From Watersipora subatra (lineage: Eukaryota; Bryozoa; Gymnolaemata; Cheilostomatida; Watersiporidae): a stretch of 64,000 nucleotides of DNA. Positions 1 to 10,363 of the stretch are shown piece after piece. Where the stretch lies: positions 53,177,114 through 53,241,113 of the forward strand of contig NC_088712.1 in NCBI RefSeq assembly GCF_963576615.1. The letters run 5' to 3'. A program made the position numbers and the translations under genes. Numbering within the stretch: position 1 is the stretch's first letter; each line of letters begins with the position of its first letter. The notes beneath the pieces were generated by a model, which worked only from the letters and a program-made list of their open reading frames with translations, did no database searches and was not told the origin of the DNA.

Positions 1-348
1 GAGAAAAATAGAGAGTGGTTTCCTGGCCACCTTTGCTAGAGCTAATAGTATTGCCATCACTAGTACTAGGAGCACTAGGTTTAGCAAAACTAATAGTAGC
101 TCTGTGAGATGATGCTTTTTGTTGTTTTAGCTTTAGAGCTTAAGATGTTTTTTCTGAAAATGATTTATGAGGCTGGCCGTATTGTTCTTGCTCTTCACTA
201 AAGCGCCACAGTCTTTACACATTGCCCCAGTTCCATCGCTCTCTTCAACCTCAATGAAAAACTTCCACACGTCCGATGGTTTTTTGCTGCGAAGATTAAT
301 GGGTAGTGGCAATAGCACTTCTGGCTGTGCATCTAATTGACACCACAA
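1..348 (-). pseudogene. BED-type zinc finger fragment of a hAT-like transposase
   Basis: An open frame on the minus strand from 348 to 133 encodes 71 residues. It carries a BED-type finger: a DVWKFF aromatic start, a CKDC pair, then an H-x4-H pair near the C-terminus (HFQKKH). BED fingers bind DNA and usually sit at the N-terminus of hAT transposases or of host genes domesticated from them. The frame stops just after the last His. A different minus-strand frame then stays open from about position 135 to the window edge and is rich in Ser and Thr, like the linker that follows BED fingers in this family. I infer one frameshift near 135-150 and a gene that continues off the window. The real start may lie upstream of 348 or in another exon. 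It could also be a host ZBED gene exon. Confidence 0.55.
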
Positions 349-1575
349 GCAATAAATCGTGCATAAACTGTAGTCAATATTTATTATCTAATTACATGTG
401 ATGGTTTATTAACGACATAAACAAATTGGCCAAAAACATTATGCTTTATATCGATATAAGCTTAGCATTACATGGCCAAGTCGACATGGTATTAACATCG
501 ACAAATCGCGCAGCTATAATTCACGTTGAATATTTTACCAAAGCTCTTTTATTCCAAATACGATTTTAACTGACGTTTGTCACAATACTACGCAAAACCT
601 TTTTATTCTGCTGTGAGTGAATTTTTCTGCTGTCCACAGTCATTCATGTACTATCAGTTTTTCGAGATTTTCCTAAAAGATATAAATGTCATGGTCATTC
701 TGGTGTCACACACCCCCTTCCATTTGAGAACATAAAACCTTATAATGCCCAAATTGATCACACACGTGACAAACCAAATGTCTCCTACTATTTGGTTTGC
801 TTTTACAATGTAGATTAATAAGGAAGTTTGTAACAGAGATTTTCTTTCTCATAGCTTTATGCTCGTTAAAATTTTCTCTGCCTTGTCATAAAGGAGACTC
901 ACTGCTATTATAGTCAGAGATTTTTTCCCTCTAAAGGATTTGCTGTAGCTTTTATAGCCATATCTTATCACAAAAATCACAAGTCTTGGCGTAATGTAAT
1001 CTATGCTTTTGAGGTTGTTGTGCAATTCACCAACCTCAAAGTTGGTACTACTTTCAAGAGTTTTAGGAGCTACTAGTCTTAGATTTTGCTCAAAGCACTA
1101 CTATGAGATACTTCCAACTCCGATTAACCTTGGCCATCAATTCTCTTTCCAAGATTGCATTCCACAGTCCATGGAAAGTAAGAACCTGCAAACCGACTGG
1201 ACATTATCTGCCTCTCCAAAAGCAGTACCTCTTCTTCATTGTCTGAAACAAACAACCTTTTGCTTTTTGGCTAAAGCATTTTCTGTCCTAGTATAATACT
1301 CAACTCACATCAAAGCCTGCTGTTAGGAGATTACAATGGACAATCAATGCATTACATTGCAAATGAAATTTACTATGTCATTATAGTATTATTAATACAT
1401 AGCTGGTGATTTATGGAATAATTACATATTAAATTTACTTGCTTAATGTATAAGTCAAGGGTAATACTTTTGCGACAACAGCTCTGTATACATATATACT
1501 TGGGATGTCTTTTACCAATTCATTGTAACCTCAGTACTGGAATAAAGAACATTACAGTGAGAACACAACATATAA
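349..1575. other. No gene recognised; possible decayed 5' LTR at its right end
   Basis: I find no supported coding region. The 97-codon frame at 1003-1296 has no recognisable motif. The stretch just before 1576 may be the 5' LTR of Ty3-A: a polyadenylation signal AATAAA lies at 1541-1546, about 35 bases before a primer-binding-like sequence. No second LTR copy was seen, so its left limit is unknown. Confidence 0.4.
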
Positions 1576-2287
1576 TTGGTGACAAGGAAACTCTTCAGCT
1601 GGACATTCTACACTTAAACTCTACTCTAGATTTTCCCTACAATGTTCACTCAAACTGATCAATTGATTCAACTGCTGATTCAACATATGGCTCTTCAAAG
1701 AGAACAATTGGAACAGCAGAATGAGCAGATGGAACAGCAGAGACCGCAGCAGGGAGAGCAGGAAGAGCAGCTAGAGCGGCAGAAAGAAGAAAATAGATGG
1801 CTGATCGATCTTTTAACGCACAAAACCGAAATAAAAGCAGGAGGAACTACTCCTAATTTTACTGCTTTTGACCCAAATACAAAGCAGTGGACAGACTATT
1901 TACTACGCTTTAGGACAGTTATAGGAGCCAATTCTATTACCGAAGACAAGTTCCACAGATATTTCTAACCAATCAATCAAAAGTTATTTACAAGCAAATA
2001 ACTGATTGGTCCGATCAATAAACTCCCAAAAAAGAAGTCAACAAACTGACAATGGAAAATATTGAGGACTACATGATGACTCAATATAACCCTAGAACTT
2101 TCATCGATAGAGAAAGATATTGTTACTGGAGCAATATGAAAAGAAATCCAGGAGAGACAATTCAAGAGTTAGCAGCAAGAATAAAACATGGTGCTACAAC
2201 TTGTGACTTTGTAAGTATTACCGATGCACAAGATGAAGCTTTACATACAAGATTCGTCTGCTCAGTCGGGAATGAAGCAATACTTAA

Positions 2288-3165
2288 AGGTTGACTTGCA
2301 ACAAAATTCACATCACAGTTATTTGGTATCAAAAGATACACCATGTCTTACTTTGCTGTCTTGTAGATGCAAAATATGTGGAAATGTGATTACAAGCTTT
2401 TAAAAGCTCAAAAACGAAAAGCCCCCGTAGATTAGAATCAGTTTATTTTTATGACATTGTCATTACATTTGGTTATTGTTTTGTCACGTGATGTTCTCAC
2501 GTGAATTTAAAGGCCAATAAAAGGCTCAATATAAAACTTCTCGTAGCACTAGTTTATGACAAACACTTCGGGCTTTACCGAAGACCCCATATCAAATATA
2601 GATGCTCGCTACTTTACAGTTTTGTTTCAACTTGGTTTAATCATCTAGTCGTAATCTGATCATGTGACCTAATACTTCGCAAATAATTTCTGCAGCATTT
2701 TTCAATTATCACAGGTGGCCAACAGGTTCGTCATAATTATTAGACAATGATATGTACTCCTTCAAGCTAAGGTTAAAAAATTGAAAAAATTGTTGTGGTA
2801 AGTTGTAAGATATCAGTGCTAAAAGTGACAGCAATACAATGACGATAAAATAGATGCGTAAGAACAATAAACATGGTTTTATTGAATGCGTGAAGTATAT
2901 TTGTGAAAATATTTTGACGAATGAGGTTGTGTGAAAGTGTAAGCAGAAGCCATTTTGTACAACTACGCCCCGTTTGAGCCATTTTGGAAAGAGATTCTAA
3001 TCTACGGCGGTTTTGTGATGGCGGTGATTGGCTGTTCGTTTTTGAATTTTTAAGAGCTTGTAATCACATTTCCACATATTTTGCACCTACAACACAGCAG
3101 AGTAAGACATTCGGAATCTTTTGATACCAAATAACTGTAATGTGAATTTTGTTGCAAGTCAACCT
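2288..3165 (+). mobile_element. TTAA-flanked DNA element, copy A (878 bp)
   Basis: Bounded by TTAA at 2284-2287 and 3166-3169. The ends start AGGTTGACTTGC and are inverted copies of each other over roughly 160 bp (from 2288 inwards and from 3165 inwards). TTAA target duplications are known for the piggyBac and Kolobok superfamilies. There is no transposase frame. The left end carries a promoter-like module and the right end does not, which gives the element a direction (plus here). It interrupts Ty3-A gag. The same family occurs at 35254-37497, 47263-48105, 48985-49890 and as a split remnant around the BEL element. Confidence 0.85.
2485..2558 (+). promoter_or_regulatory. Promoter-like module of TTAA-A: two E-boxes, TATA box, ATG
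   Basis: CACGTG E-boxes lie at 2485-2490 and 2498-2503, TATAAAA at 2530-2536 and an ATG at 2556-2558. The same order and the same 26-base TATA-to-ATG distance occur in copies B and C. CACGTG is the core site of bHLH factors such as USF and Myc. The ATG opens a frame of about 30 codons here before a stop. Initiation about 30 bases after a TATA box would fall almost on the ATG, so the leader would be extremely short or translation may begin elsewhere. Confidence 0.5.
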
Positions 3166-3557
3166 TTAAAGCACTATTCAAATTGAAAGATAAAGACCTT
3201 ACTTTTGCCAGAGCTATCAAAATTGCTATGGAAATGGAGGAAGCAGCAAAAATGGCGAAGGAAACACTCTATGGTGCAGCAAATCTTGTCAAGGTAGTAA
3301 ACAGGAAGACGACAACTTCAAAACCGTCAACATCTGCAGATCAACAAAAATGCTACTGGTGTGGAAAATCCAACCACAAATCTACCGAATACAGATATAA
3401 GAAATCTACCTGCAATTACTGTAAACTTACAAGACATCTAGGAGTCGTCTTCCGTAAAAAGTAGAACAGTGCTAAGCCTCTGAACTTAGTGAAGGCTGTC
3501 AAAAGCGTCAACACTAATCCACAGCTACATGTCAACCTTGATTTATAAGGTTATACA

Positions 3558-3806
3558 ATGACCTTGGAAGTGGATACTGAAGCGAGAGACAACTTTATAT
3601 CCCTAGACAAATGGAGGAAAATGGGGAACCCTACACTCAAAACTTCAGAAGTTCATCATGAGTTCGCAACAAAAAACAAGATCAACATACTAGGAGTCTG
3701 TCTCGTCAAAACAAAGCTAGATTCACATCAACATGAGAAGCAATTACATTTTGTCGTATGCAAAATACCAAATCTCAACCTTATAGAAAGAAATGGTGTT
3801 CGATAA
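3558..3806 (+). pseudogene. Aspartic protease of Ty3-A
   Basis: The 82-codon frame contains VDTEARDNF near its start, where retrotransposon proteases have D-T/S-G-A. The catalytic Asp is kept but the active-site Gly is Glu. A later ILGVCLVKT segment and a hydrophobic FVVCKIPNLNLIERN segment match the usual flap and C-terminal parts of Ty3 proteases. It lies directly between the gag knuckle and RT, as expected. It would process the Gag-Pol polyprotein, but this copy is inactive by motif loss and frame breaks. Confidence 0.6.
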
Positions 3807-3961
3807 CTTGGAGCCTAAGTTGATGGATTAATCAACCAATGTCAATCGCAGGATATTAAGCAAATCAAATCCGATGGAAATCTACGAGCAACATGTGAAA
3901 GACTTACTTCGGAGTTTCCTGATTTTTTAAAGAAAAATTGGGATGCCTGAAGGATTTTTAA

Positions 3962-4770
3962 TTGGATATACGCTTCAAAGAAGATGCACAACCCATATTC
4001 TGCAAAACCAGACCAGTACCTTTTGCCATTCAAGAGGATCTAGCTCACGCCTATGATGCTGGATTTGCAAGAGGAATATGGGAACCAGTTCAATTTGCAA
4101 GAGGAATATGGGAACCAGTTCAATTCAACTTTTATGGGACACCAGTGGTACCAATTAGAAAAGCACTACTGCCTGGACAAACCAAAGGAAAACTTTGAGT
4201 ATGTGGAGACTATTCTGTAACAGTGAATCGTCAGTTGGAGACACACAGACAACCTATTTTACTACCAGAAAATCTGATGAGAAAACTGGGAGGAGGACAT
4301 GGTTTTACTAAACTTGACTTGGCTGATGCGTATAATCAGATTACTCTGACATCTGAAAGTCAAAGGAGATTAGCTCTCAACACGCACAGAGGAGTTCTAC
4401 TACAGAAGAGATTACTATTCGAGATTAGCTCTGCCCCAGGATACTTTCAACAAATCATGGAACAACTAACTCAGGATCTTCCAAGAGTTGCTGTTTATCT
4501 TGATGACATTCTAGTAAGCAGAGACATAGCTGAAGATCACCTGAGGAACCTTTGTAGAATTCTACAGACTTCAAGACAGAGGACTACGATGTAGACTGGA
4601 GAAATACACAATTGCACAAGAAACGGTGGAATACCTGGAACATCAACTTTCTAACCAGGGAATAGCCAAGGGAGCTGGAGTAGAAGCTTTAAAGAAGATG
4701 ACAGCACCTACCGATATGGCTACTCTCAAATATCTCCTGCATTATACAGGACATCTTACCCTATAGCTTT
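3962..4770 (+). pseudogene. Reverse transcriptase of Ty3-A, frameshifted
   Basis: Two frames, 3962-4198 and 4223-4594, make up most of a Ty3-type RT. Seen in order: a GTPVVPI segment, LPENLMRKLGGGHGFTKLDLADAY (shown here only as its ends LPEN and KLDLADAY), and the catalytic box VYLDDILVS, which is intact. The frame shifts after 4594; a matching RLEKY and EYLEHQLS segment continues to about 4765 in another frame. There is a stop between the two main frames, and the first one carries a 30-bp tandem duplication. RT copies the element RNA into DNA; this gene cannot make a full enzyme. Confidence 0.75.
4065..4124 (+). repeat. 30-bp exact tandem duplication inside Ty3-A RT
   Basis: A 30-base unit beginning TTGCAAGAGG occurs twice in a row (4065-4094 and 4095-4124) with no difference between copies. 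It adds ten residues in frame, so the GIWEPVQF peptide is repeated. Confidence 0.9.
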
Positions 4771-5762
4771 TAAAAGAGCTAGAAATTTTAATCTAGAAGC
4801 GATCCTTTAAGCTAAAGCTTCTGTTTTCTGCAGCAATAGAAAATTCATCAGAGGAACGTTTCTATCTTTCACTGTCAGGCATATCCTAAACATTGTATGA
4901 TATATGGAATTCTGAAATACACAACTGGTAGATGTACTTGACCATTTCAATGTGTAATAGCTGAGAAGTTGTTGCAGATATAGAACCCCCCAGATGGTAG
5001 AACCCCTAACACCTGCAATCTTTTCCTCTCAAAAACTCTTTGAAAATATCAATTTTGTGCAAAGGGTTCTGCCAAACAGTAAATGTGCCTACTCTTGAGT
5101 ATTCATTTCAAGTCCACTCTGGAGTACCTACTCCAAGTCTCTATTGTTTTCAACATTCTTCATCTGCTTTCTCCCTTTGCTTTCTTGTACTCTTTCTTCT
5201 CCCAGTTCTTTTTTTGTCAAATAACCATATTCTAATAATCCTATGTGTTCAACCACCAGTCCCAACAAGCCAGTTCCCTCTTGTTATCTCAGTTCTGACA
5301 CTAAATAAAGTCTTCAGTGTGAGCATGGTCTTCAGCATGATAGTTAAGTCTCTTGGTTAGCCAACTGTAAGCAAAAGTTAACAGATCATAATGGCTAGAG
5401 AGTTATTTGACCTCAATCAAGTCAGGTTAGTCTTTTTACTATGATTGAAAGAAAGCAAAACCTCTTTTACTGTGAGTGGATAAAGTCATTTTTTACACCC
5501 GTGCAGGAGAGGGTACCAAACTGCATTTTCAAAATTTGGTAAACAACGCTACTTCATTAGATATAATTAGGCCTATAGAATCATTAAAATAAAAACCAAT
5601 GATTCATAAATTCATTTTACAACACTGGATATTAAAATCATAAATAACAGTTATATTTTAAAGAGTGCACATATTTTTTTGTATGACGCTGTGCTCACTT
5701 TTTTCTCTGTTGAAAGTGTTTGCTTGAATTTTGATGCAGTTGTGCAATCATCTGGCTGAATA
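4771..5762. other. No gene recognised between Ty3-A and Ty3-B
   Basis: The 106-codon frame at 5040-5360 is hydrophobic with no motif and is probably fortuitous. I see no terminal repeats in this stretch other than the edge of Ty3-B. Confidence 0.4.
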
Positions 5763-5767
5763 GTTGC

Positions 5768-5959
5768 TGTTGTGTCCATAGAGTTATGCCGCTCTTAATG
5801 TTTAATGACTATGCTATCTTTTAACGGAAGTCACGTGGTCGATATCAATATATGTGGGAGGCTTAAACGCCATTACTATTATTTGTTTCTTCTGTCAATA
5901 AATGCAATCGTAACCATCTGCACATCGTGTACACTTCAAATGTGTACCAAAACATAATA
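5768..5959 (+). repeat. 5' LTR of Ty3-B
   Basis: Starts TGTTGTGTCC and ends AACATAATA. It contains an E-box CACGTG at 5832-5837 and a polyadenylation signal AATAAA at 5897-5902. The ends are TG and TA rather than the usual TG and CA. Confidence 0.93.
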
Positions 5960-5960
5960 T

Positions 5961-5974
5961 TGGCGACAAGAATG
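5961..5974 (+). promoter_or_regulatory. Primer-binding site of Ty3-B
   Basis: TGGCGACAAGAATG begins one base after the 5' LTR. A TGG start fits pairing with the CCA end of a tRNA. The tRNA was not identified. Confidence 0.6.
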
Positions 5975-6030
5975 ATTTAGCTTACCTTTGATTCATTTTC
6001 TGGTTATTTAACTCGTTTTTATTGACTGTG

Positions 6031-6900
6031 ATGGCTGAATTACCTATTCCCACGTTTAATGATGGCACCGAGGTTGGCTCATTTTTGGAAAGATTGGAAT
6101 GCTACTTTGCTGTCTAGCACCAAAAATGCAAAGAAGGTACCTATCTTATTAATGTGACTTAGTGCTGGTCAGTATCAGACTTTGAGAGACTTGGTTTTGC
6201 CTGCAGTGCCACAATTTGTTGATTATGATGATTTAAAGATTAGCTTACAATCACACTTTGGTGAGCCTAGAAACATGAGGCTGGAGTGTATGCGGTTTCG
6301 TTCAATTACACGTCAGAGTGGTGAGTTATTTACAGGTTTCCAGATTTGAGTCAGAAAGGGAGCTAGATACTGTAACTTTGGAGATAGACTTGATGAAAAT
6401 TTGCTGAAGCAATTTATCTCTGGAGTTAATCATTTAAGTTTATTGAAAAAACACATTGAGGATACTAGAATCACGGCATTAGCTGGAGCTATGGAAGTTG
6501 CTGGTACAGTTCAGTTACTAAATGGCGATTCTCAAGCTATAGCTGCCACTGTTCCTAATGTCGTCGCTCGTGTTGCTCATAAAGGAGGTGCAACATCTAA
6601 CTATAACACTTTTTCGACTAGTAACACTAGAAAAGGACAAAAGACTTCAAAGACCGTTACATGCTTTCGTTGTTCAAAGCCTGGCCATGTAGCTAGTGAC
6701 ACTTCCTGTCCTGCACGGGGTAAAATTTGTAACCAATGCAAGAAGGAGGGACATTTTGCAGGCTCGAGGTTCTGTCGTAAAGCGAAGAACAAGAAATCTA
6801 CGATGGTGAACGTTATTGCTGACAATAACGCTGCTACACCTGATGGCACTACGACTATGACTGATTCGCCTTTAGCTGTAGACAATTTTAGTCATGAGTT
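6031..6900 (+). pseudogene. Gag of Ty3-B with two zinc knuckles
   Basis: The start at 6031 (MAELPIPTFND) sits 71 bases after the 5' LTR and begins a typical short Ty3 gag. An in-frame TAG at 6115-6117, a further stop and at least two frame changes break the capsid part before 6401, where a long frame resumes. Within that frame lie two CCHC knuckles: CFRCSKPGHVASDTSC (around 6661-6710) and CNQCKKEGHFAGSRFC (around 6730-6777), both keeping all Cys and His. The knuckles bind the element RNA for packaging. Gag here cannot be made whole without crossing the stops. Confidence 0.85.
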
Positions 6901-7339
6901 TACGATAGGGCATGAGTTTATACTTAGTAAGGGTACACCTACGTGTACTGCATCAATGGCTGGTATTTCAGCAACATTTCTTGTAGATTCGGGTGCTGTA
7001 GATAATGTACTTGATAGACAGACCTATGACACTTTGCGCAATAGTGTTGTATTACAATCGACTACTAAGAAATTATTTGCTTATGGACAATGTGAACTCT
7101 TGCGTATCTTAGGACAATTCAATTTAAATATCTCAGTAGATAGTAAGACTGTTAATGCTACATTTTATGTCTTTGATGGTATTCCATGCAATTTGTTGAG
7201 TGCTGCCACTGCAAGTAGACTAGGGCTATTTTGTGTGACCAATATTAGTAGCTTGAGTACTGAAGGCAGTTTGGAAAGTGTTGTGAAAGACAAGTACCCT
7301 AGGTGTTTTTCTGGGGTGGGTAAATTAAAAAATGTATAG
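6880..7339 (+). pseudogene. Protease region of Ty3-B
   Basis: The open frame that carries the knuckles continues through a retropepsin-like domain. FLVDSGAVDNVLD around 6980-7015 has the D-S-G-A catalytic turn intact. CNLLSAATASRLGLF near 7190-7230 fits the C-terminal flap region. The frame ends at a TAG at 7337-7339, after which the same frame continues into the RT linker, so this is probably a nonsense mutation within a former gag-pol frame. The enzyme would mature Gag-Pol. Confidence 0.75.
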
Positions 7340-8682
7340 GTTAAATTACACATTAATCCAGAGTGTGAACCAGTTTCTCAGCCAATCAGACGTCTACCTT
7401 TCGGTTATCGGGCCAAAGTTGAAAAGGCTTTACAAAAATTACTTGAAGAGGATGTCATTGAGCAGGTTCAGGGTATAGGTTCTACTTGGGTAAGTCCTTT
7501 GGTTGTTGTGCCTAAAAAAGGGACAAGGTTCGTCTGTGTGTTGATATTAGACAAGCCAACACAGCAATTGTTAGGGAACGCTATCCTGTGCCAACAATGC
7601 AGGAAATGCTAGTTGAGCTCAATGGGTCCAAAGTGTTTTCAAAGTTGGATTTGAAACAAGGTTTTTTCCAGTGTGAATTGCATCGTACATCTTGGAACAT
7701 TACTACTTTTGTCACACATGTCGGTCTGTTTAGAATGAAGCGGTTAGGAATAGGAGTATTTGCTGCTCCTGAGATCTTTCAGTACACCATTCAGACAGTT
7801 TTGAATGGGCTTGAGGGAGTTTTAAATTTAGCCGACAACATTGTCGTTTTTGGTCAAAATAGTGCTGAGCACAAAGTCAGATTGTTGAAAGTAATGAGTC
7901 GCTTATCCGAGTTTGGTCTTAATTTGAACCCTGCTAAATGTGCATTTGGTGTTTCTCAGATCAAGTTTTTAGGTCATGTTATTTTGAGTGATGGTGTCTC
8001 ACCTGACCCAGGTAAGATTAATTCAATTTTGTCAGCTAAACCTCCTCAAAATGTAGCTGAATTCAAAGGTTTTTTAGGACTTGTGCAATTCATTGGTCGA
8101 TATGTTCCCAATCTTCCTGTTGTTGCTTCACCTTTGTGGTCACTGACCAAGAACTGGTTTCGTTTTGAAGGGTTGCAGGTACACCAGGATGCCTTTGTAG
8201 TTATAAAATATTTGATGACTTCGTGTGAAACTTTGGCATACTATGAAAGAAATACCCCCACCACTGTGGTCGCAGATGCAAGTCCTACTGGTCTTGGTGG
8301 GGTGTTATGCCAATTTCAACAGGGAGTTTCTCGCGTTGTGGCATACGGTCATCGACGTTTGACAGATGTTGAATCACGTTATTCTCAGATTGAGCGTGAG
8401 GCGCTTGCCTTAATTTGGGCTTGTGAGCATTTTAAAATGTACTTGTTAGGGAACGGTTTCCAGTTGGTTACTGGTCATAAACCTTTAGTAACAATTTTTA
8501 ATAACCCAAGTTCCAGGCCAACCTCCCAGTTACAAAGATGGAGTCTTAGGCTTCAGGCATGTGATTTCAATCTTGTCTACCGGCGAGGCTCTGAGATTAT
8601 TGCTGATGCCATGTCTCGTTTGAGTGTATCAAGGGATGTCTCTGGGCTGTCACTGATGATTCATACATCAGGGCAGTTGTAG
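7340..8682 (+). pseudogene. Reverse transcriptase and RNase H of Ty3-B, catalytic residues lost
   Basis: The RT N-terminus (RRLPFGYRAKV, then SPLVVVPKKG) lies at 7385-7520. A frameshift near 7525 leads into the long frame 7588-8682. This has KVFSKLDLKQGFFQ, the palm box as NLADNIVVFG where this family has two adjacent Asp, and KFLGHVIL. RNase H follows: VVADASPTGLGG (Asp kept), SQIEREALALIW (Glu kept) and LVTGHKPLV, where TDHKPL is expected, so a catalytic Asp is Gly. Both enzyme activities should be lost. The connection KPPQNVAEFKGFLGL is well preserved. Confidence 0.88.
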
Positions 8683-8690
8683 AGATTGCT

Positions 8691-9988
8691 ATGCCTTGTG
8701 CTCTGTCTTGGAAGGAGATGTGTGAGGCGGCTTTGACTTGTGAGGAATCTAAGACAATTAATTCAGCACTTCAAACTGGTAATTGGCAGCAGTTTTCTTC
8801 TGCAATAAAGGCTGTTCGCAATGAGCTGAGTAGTTGTGAAGGCGTAATTTTCCGTGGCGACTGTATTTTTGTTCCAGTGTCATTGTGACACAGAGTTATT
8901 TCTTTGGCTCATGAAGGGCACCAAGGGATTTTGAAGACAAAACGGCGATTGCATCCGAAAGGCTGGTGGCCCGGTGTTGATAAGGAGGCCGACTTGTTCT
9001 GTAGACAGTGCGTTTCATGTCAGTTAGTTAGTAATGATGGTCCTCCTGTACCAATCACTTCCACCCAAATGCCCAATGGTCCCTGAAAGTTTTGTGCCAT
9101 TGATTTACTGGGTCCTTTGCCGGATAGTCGTTCTGTTCTGGTCGATTATTTTAGTAGAATCTTTGAATGTTCTTTTTAAAGAATACCAAGGCGGAGAAAA
9201 TTGCCCTTTTTTTTAGAGAACGTGTTTCCACTGTATGGGTATCCGGAGTTGCTTCGCTCAGATAATGGTCCTCAGTTTGTTTCAGGCGAATTTCAAGGGT
9301 ACTTGAAGCATTGTGGGGTGCGATGGGTATCCACCACACCTATGTGGCCCCAAGCCAATAGAGAAGTTGAAGGTATGAACTGGTTTTTTTTAAGATTCTC
9401 AAAGTTGCGAAGGAAGAGGGCAGAGATCTTGAAAGAGCTGTGCAGGAATTTGCTATGGCTTACAAGTCGACGCCTCATTCAGCAACAGGAATAACACCTT
9501 TTTCTTTGATGTTTGGAAAAGAAATGAAAACACAGTTACCTATGTACAGCGATGTTGTTTGTAGTATAGAAAGTGAGGCTAGGGATTGTGATGGTCAATA
9601 CAAGAAGAAAATGAAAATCTATGTCGATAGGAGCACTAGAGTGACTGAGTTTAGAGGAGGAGATAAGGTGGTTATGAGACAAAAGAGCAAGGGCAAGCTA
9701 GACACTAATTATAGATGAGAAGAGCATACAGTTGTTGGACTTCAGGGCTCTGATATGGTTTGTGCGAGGTCGGATGGTTCTTTGGTTCGGAGAAACGTAT
9801 CTTTTGCAAAGCAGTCTGCATCTCCGAGTTCTTTTGACAATAGCCTACAAGTAGATGAGAGTGTAACACAGGTGCCAAATGAGCAATCTAAGTCTAGTGT
9901 TGTTATAGAGGATGGCCTTTCCAGTCGTAGGTGTAGTTTTCGGGCTCATAAGCTACCTTCAAAGTTTGATGATTTTCAAATGTATTAG
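8691..9988 (+). pseudogene. Integrase of Ty3-B, frameshifted
   Basis: The zinc-binding N-domain is at 8904-9030: HEGH with the spacing to CRQC expected for HHCC. The catalytic core follows in shifting frames: AIDLLGPLPD (first Asp, about 9100), RSDNGPQF (second Asp, about 9260) and REVEGMN (Glu, about 9365). A stop after 9086 and frame changes near 9090, 9200 and 9440 break it. 9440-9718 gives the end of the core (YKSTPHSATG, LMFGKEM), and 9755-9988 the C-terminal tail with a VRRNVSFAK segment. Integrase inserts the DNA copy into the genome. The frame ends about 180 bases before the 3' LTR. Confidence 0.85.
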
Positions 9989-10157
9989 ACACAAACTGCT
10001 GGGGTACTTGTGTTGTTTTTATATTTTCTTTTACTTGGTGCTTTTATGTATTTTCTTAACATTAACTTTTGACTATGCTAGTAAGTAGTTGTCTTGTTTT
10101 ATTATGTGTACTCAACTAACTGATTACTTTTGGTTTTGTAATGTATTTTACTATCTA

Positions 10158-10171
10158 AAGTCTTGGAGGGA
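10158..10171 (+). promoter_or_regulatory. Polypurine tract of Ty3-B
   Basis: AAGTCTTGGAGGGA directly precedes the 3' LTR; the GGAGGGA core fits the plus-strand primer site of LTR elements. Confidence 0.55.
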
Positions 10172-10363
10172 TGTTGTGTCCATAGAGTTATGCTGCTCTT
10201 AATGTTTAACGACTATGCTATCTTTTAACGGAAGTCACGTGATAGATATCAATGTATGTGCGAGGCTTAAACGCCATTACTATTATCTGCTTCTTCTGTC
10301 AATAAATGCAATCGTAACCATCTGCACATCGTGTACACTTCAAATGCGTACCAAAACATAATA
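10172..10363 (+). repeat. 3' LTR of Ty3-B
   Basis: 192 bp, aligned without gaps to the 5' LTR with about nine substitutions. It has the E-box at 10236-10241 and AATAAA at 10301-10306. The duplicated target GTTGC follows at 10364-10368. Confidence 0.93.

Larger units (their letters stand above)
1642..3464 (+). pseudogene. Gag of Ty3-A, split by TTAA-A
   Basis: Gag makes the structural particle protein of the retrotransposon. The first piece (1642-1968) has a Gln/Glu-rich coiled N-terminus, then a capsid start with FDPN and a W-x-DYLLRF pattern typical of Ty3 gag. A frameshift follows, and the frame resumes at 2052-2283. The reading is then interrupted by the 878-bp TTAA-A element and continues at 3170-3464 with a helical capsid end and a zinc knuckle, CYWCGKSNHKSTEY. 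The last Cys of that CCHC motif is Tyr, so the knuckle is defective. A second CNYC motif follows it. Gag sequence matching up on both sides of 2288-3165 shows that the element inserted into an existing gag gene. Confidence 0.75.
1577..4770 (+). mobile_element. Decayed Ty3/gypsy LTR retrotransposon (Ty3-A), truncated after RT
   Basis: Gag, zinc knuckle, protease and reverse transcriptase pieces occur in Ty3 order on the plus strand in several frames. It opens with TGGTGACAAGG at 1577, a primer-binding-like sequence close to the TGGCGACAAG that follows the 5' LTR of Ty3-B. RNase H and integrase are not recognisable and no 3' LTR was found, so it is truncated. It is split by TTAA-A at 2288-3165. 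It is too damaged to be active. Confidence 0.8.
5768..10363 (+). mobile_element. Complete Ty3/gypsy LTR retrotransposon (Ty3-B), inactivated
   Basis: A 4,596-bp element with two LTRs of exactly 192 bp, a 5-bp target duplication GTTGC on both sides (5763-5767 and 10364-10368), a primer-binding-like TGGCGACAAG one base inside the 5' LTR, a purine-rich tract before the 3' LTR, and gag, protease, RT, RNase H and integrase in Ty3 order. By eye the LTRs differ at about 9 of 192 positions. Stops, frameshifts and catalytic substitutions show it is dead. Confidence 0.95.
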
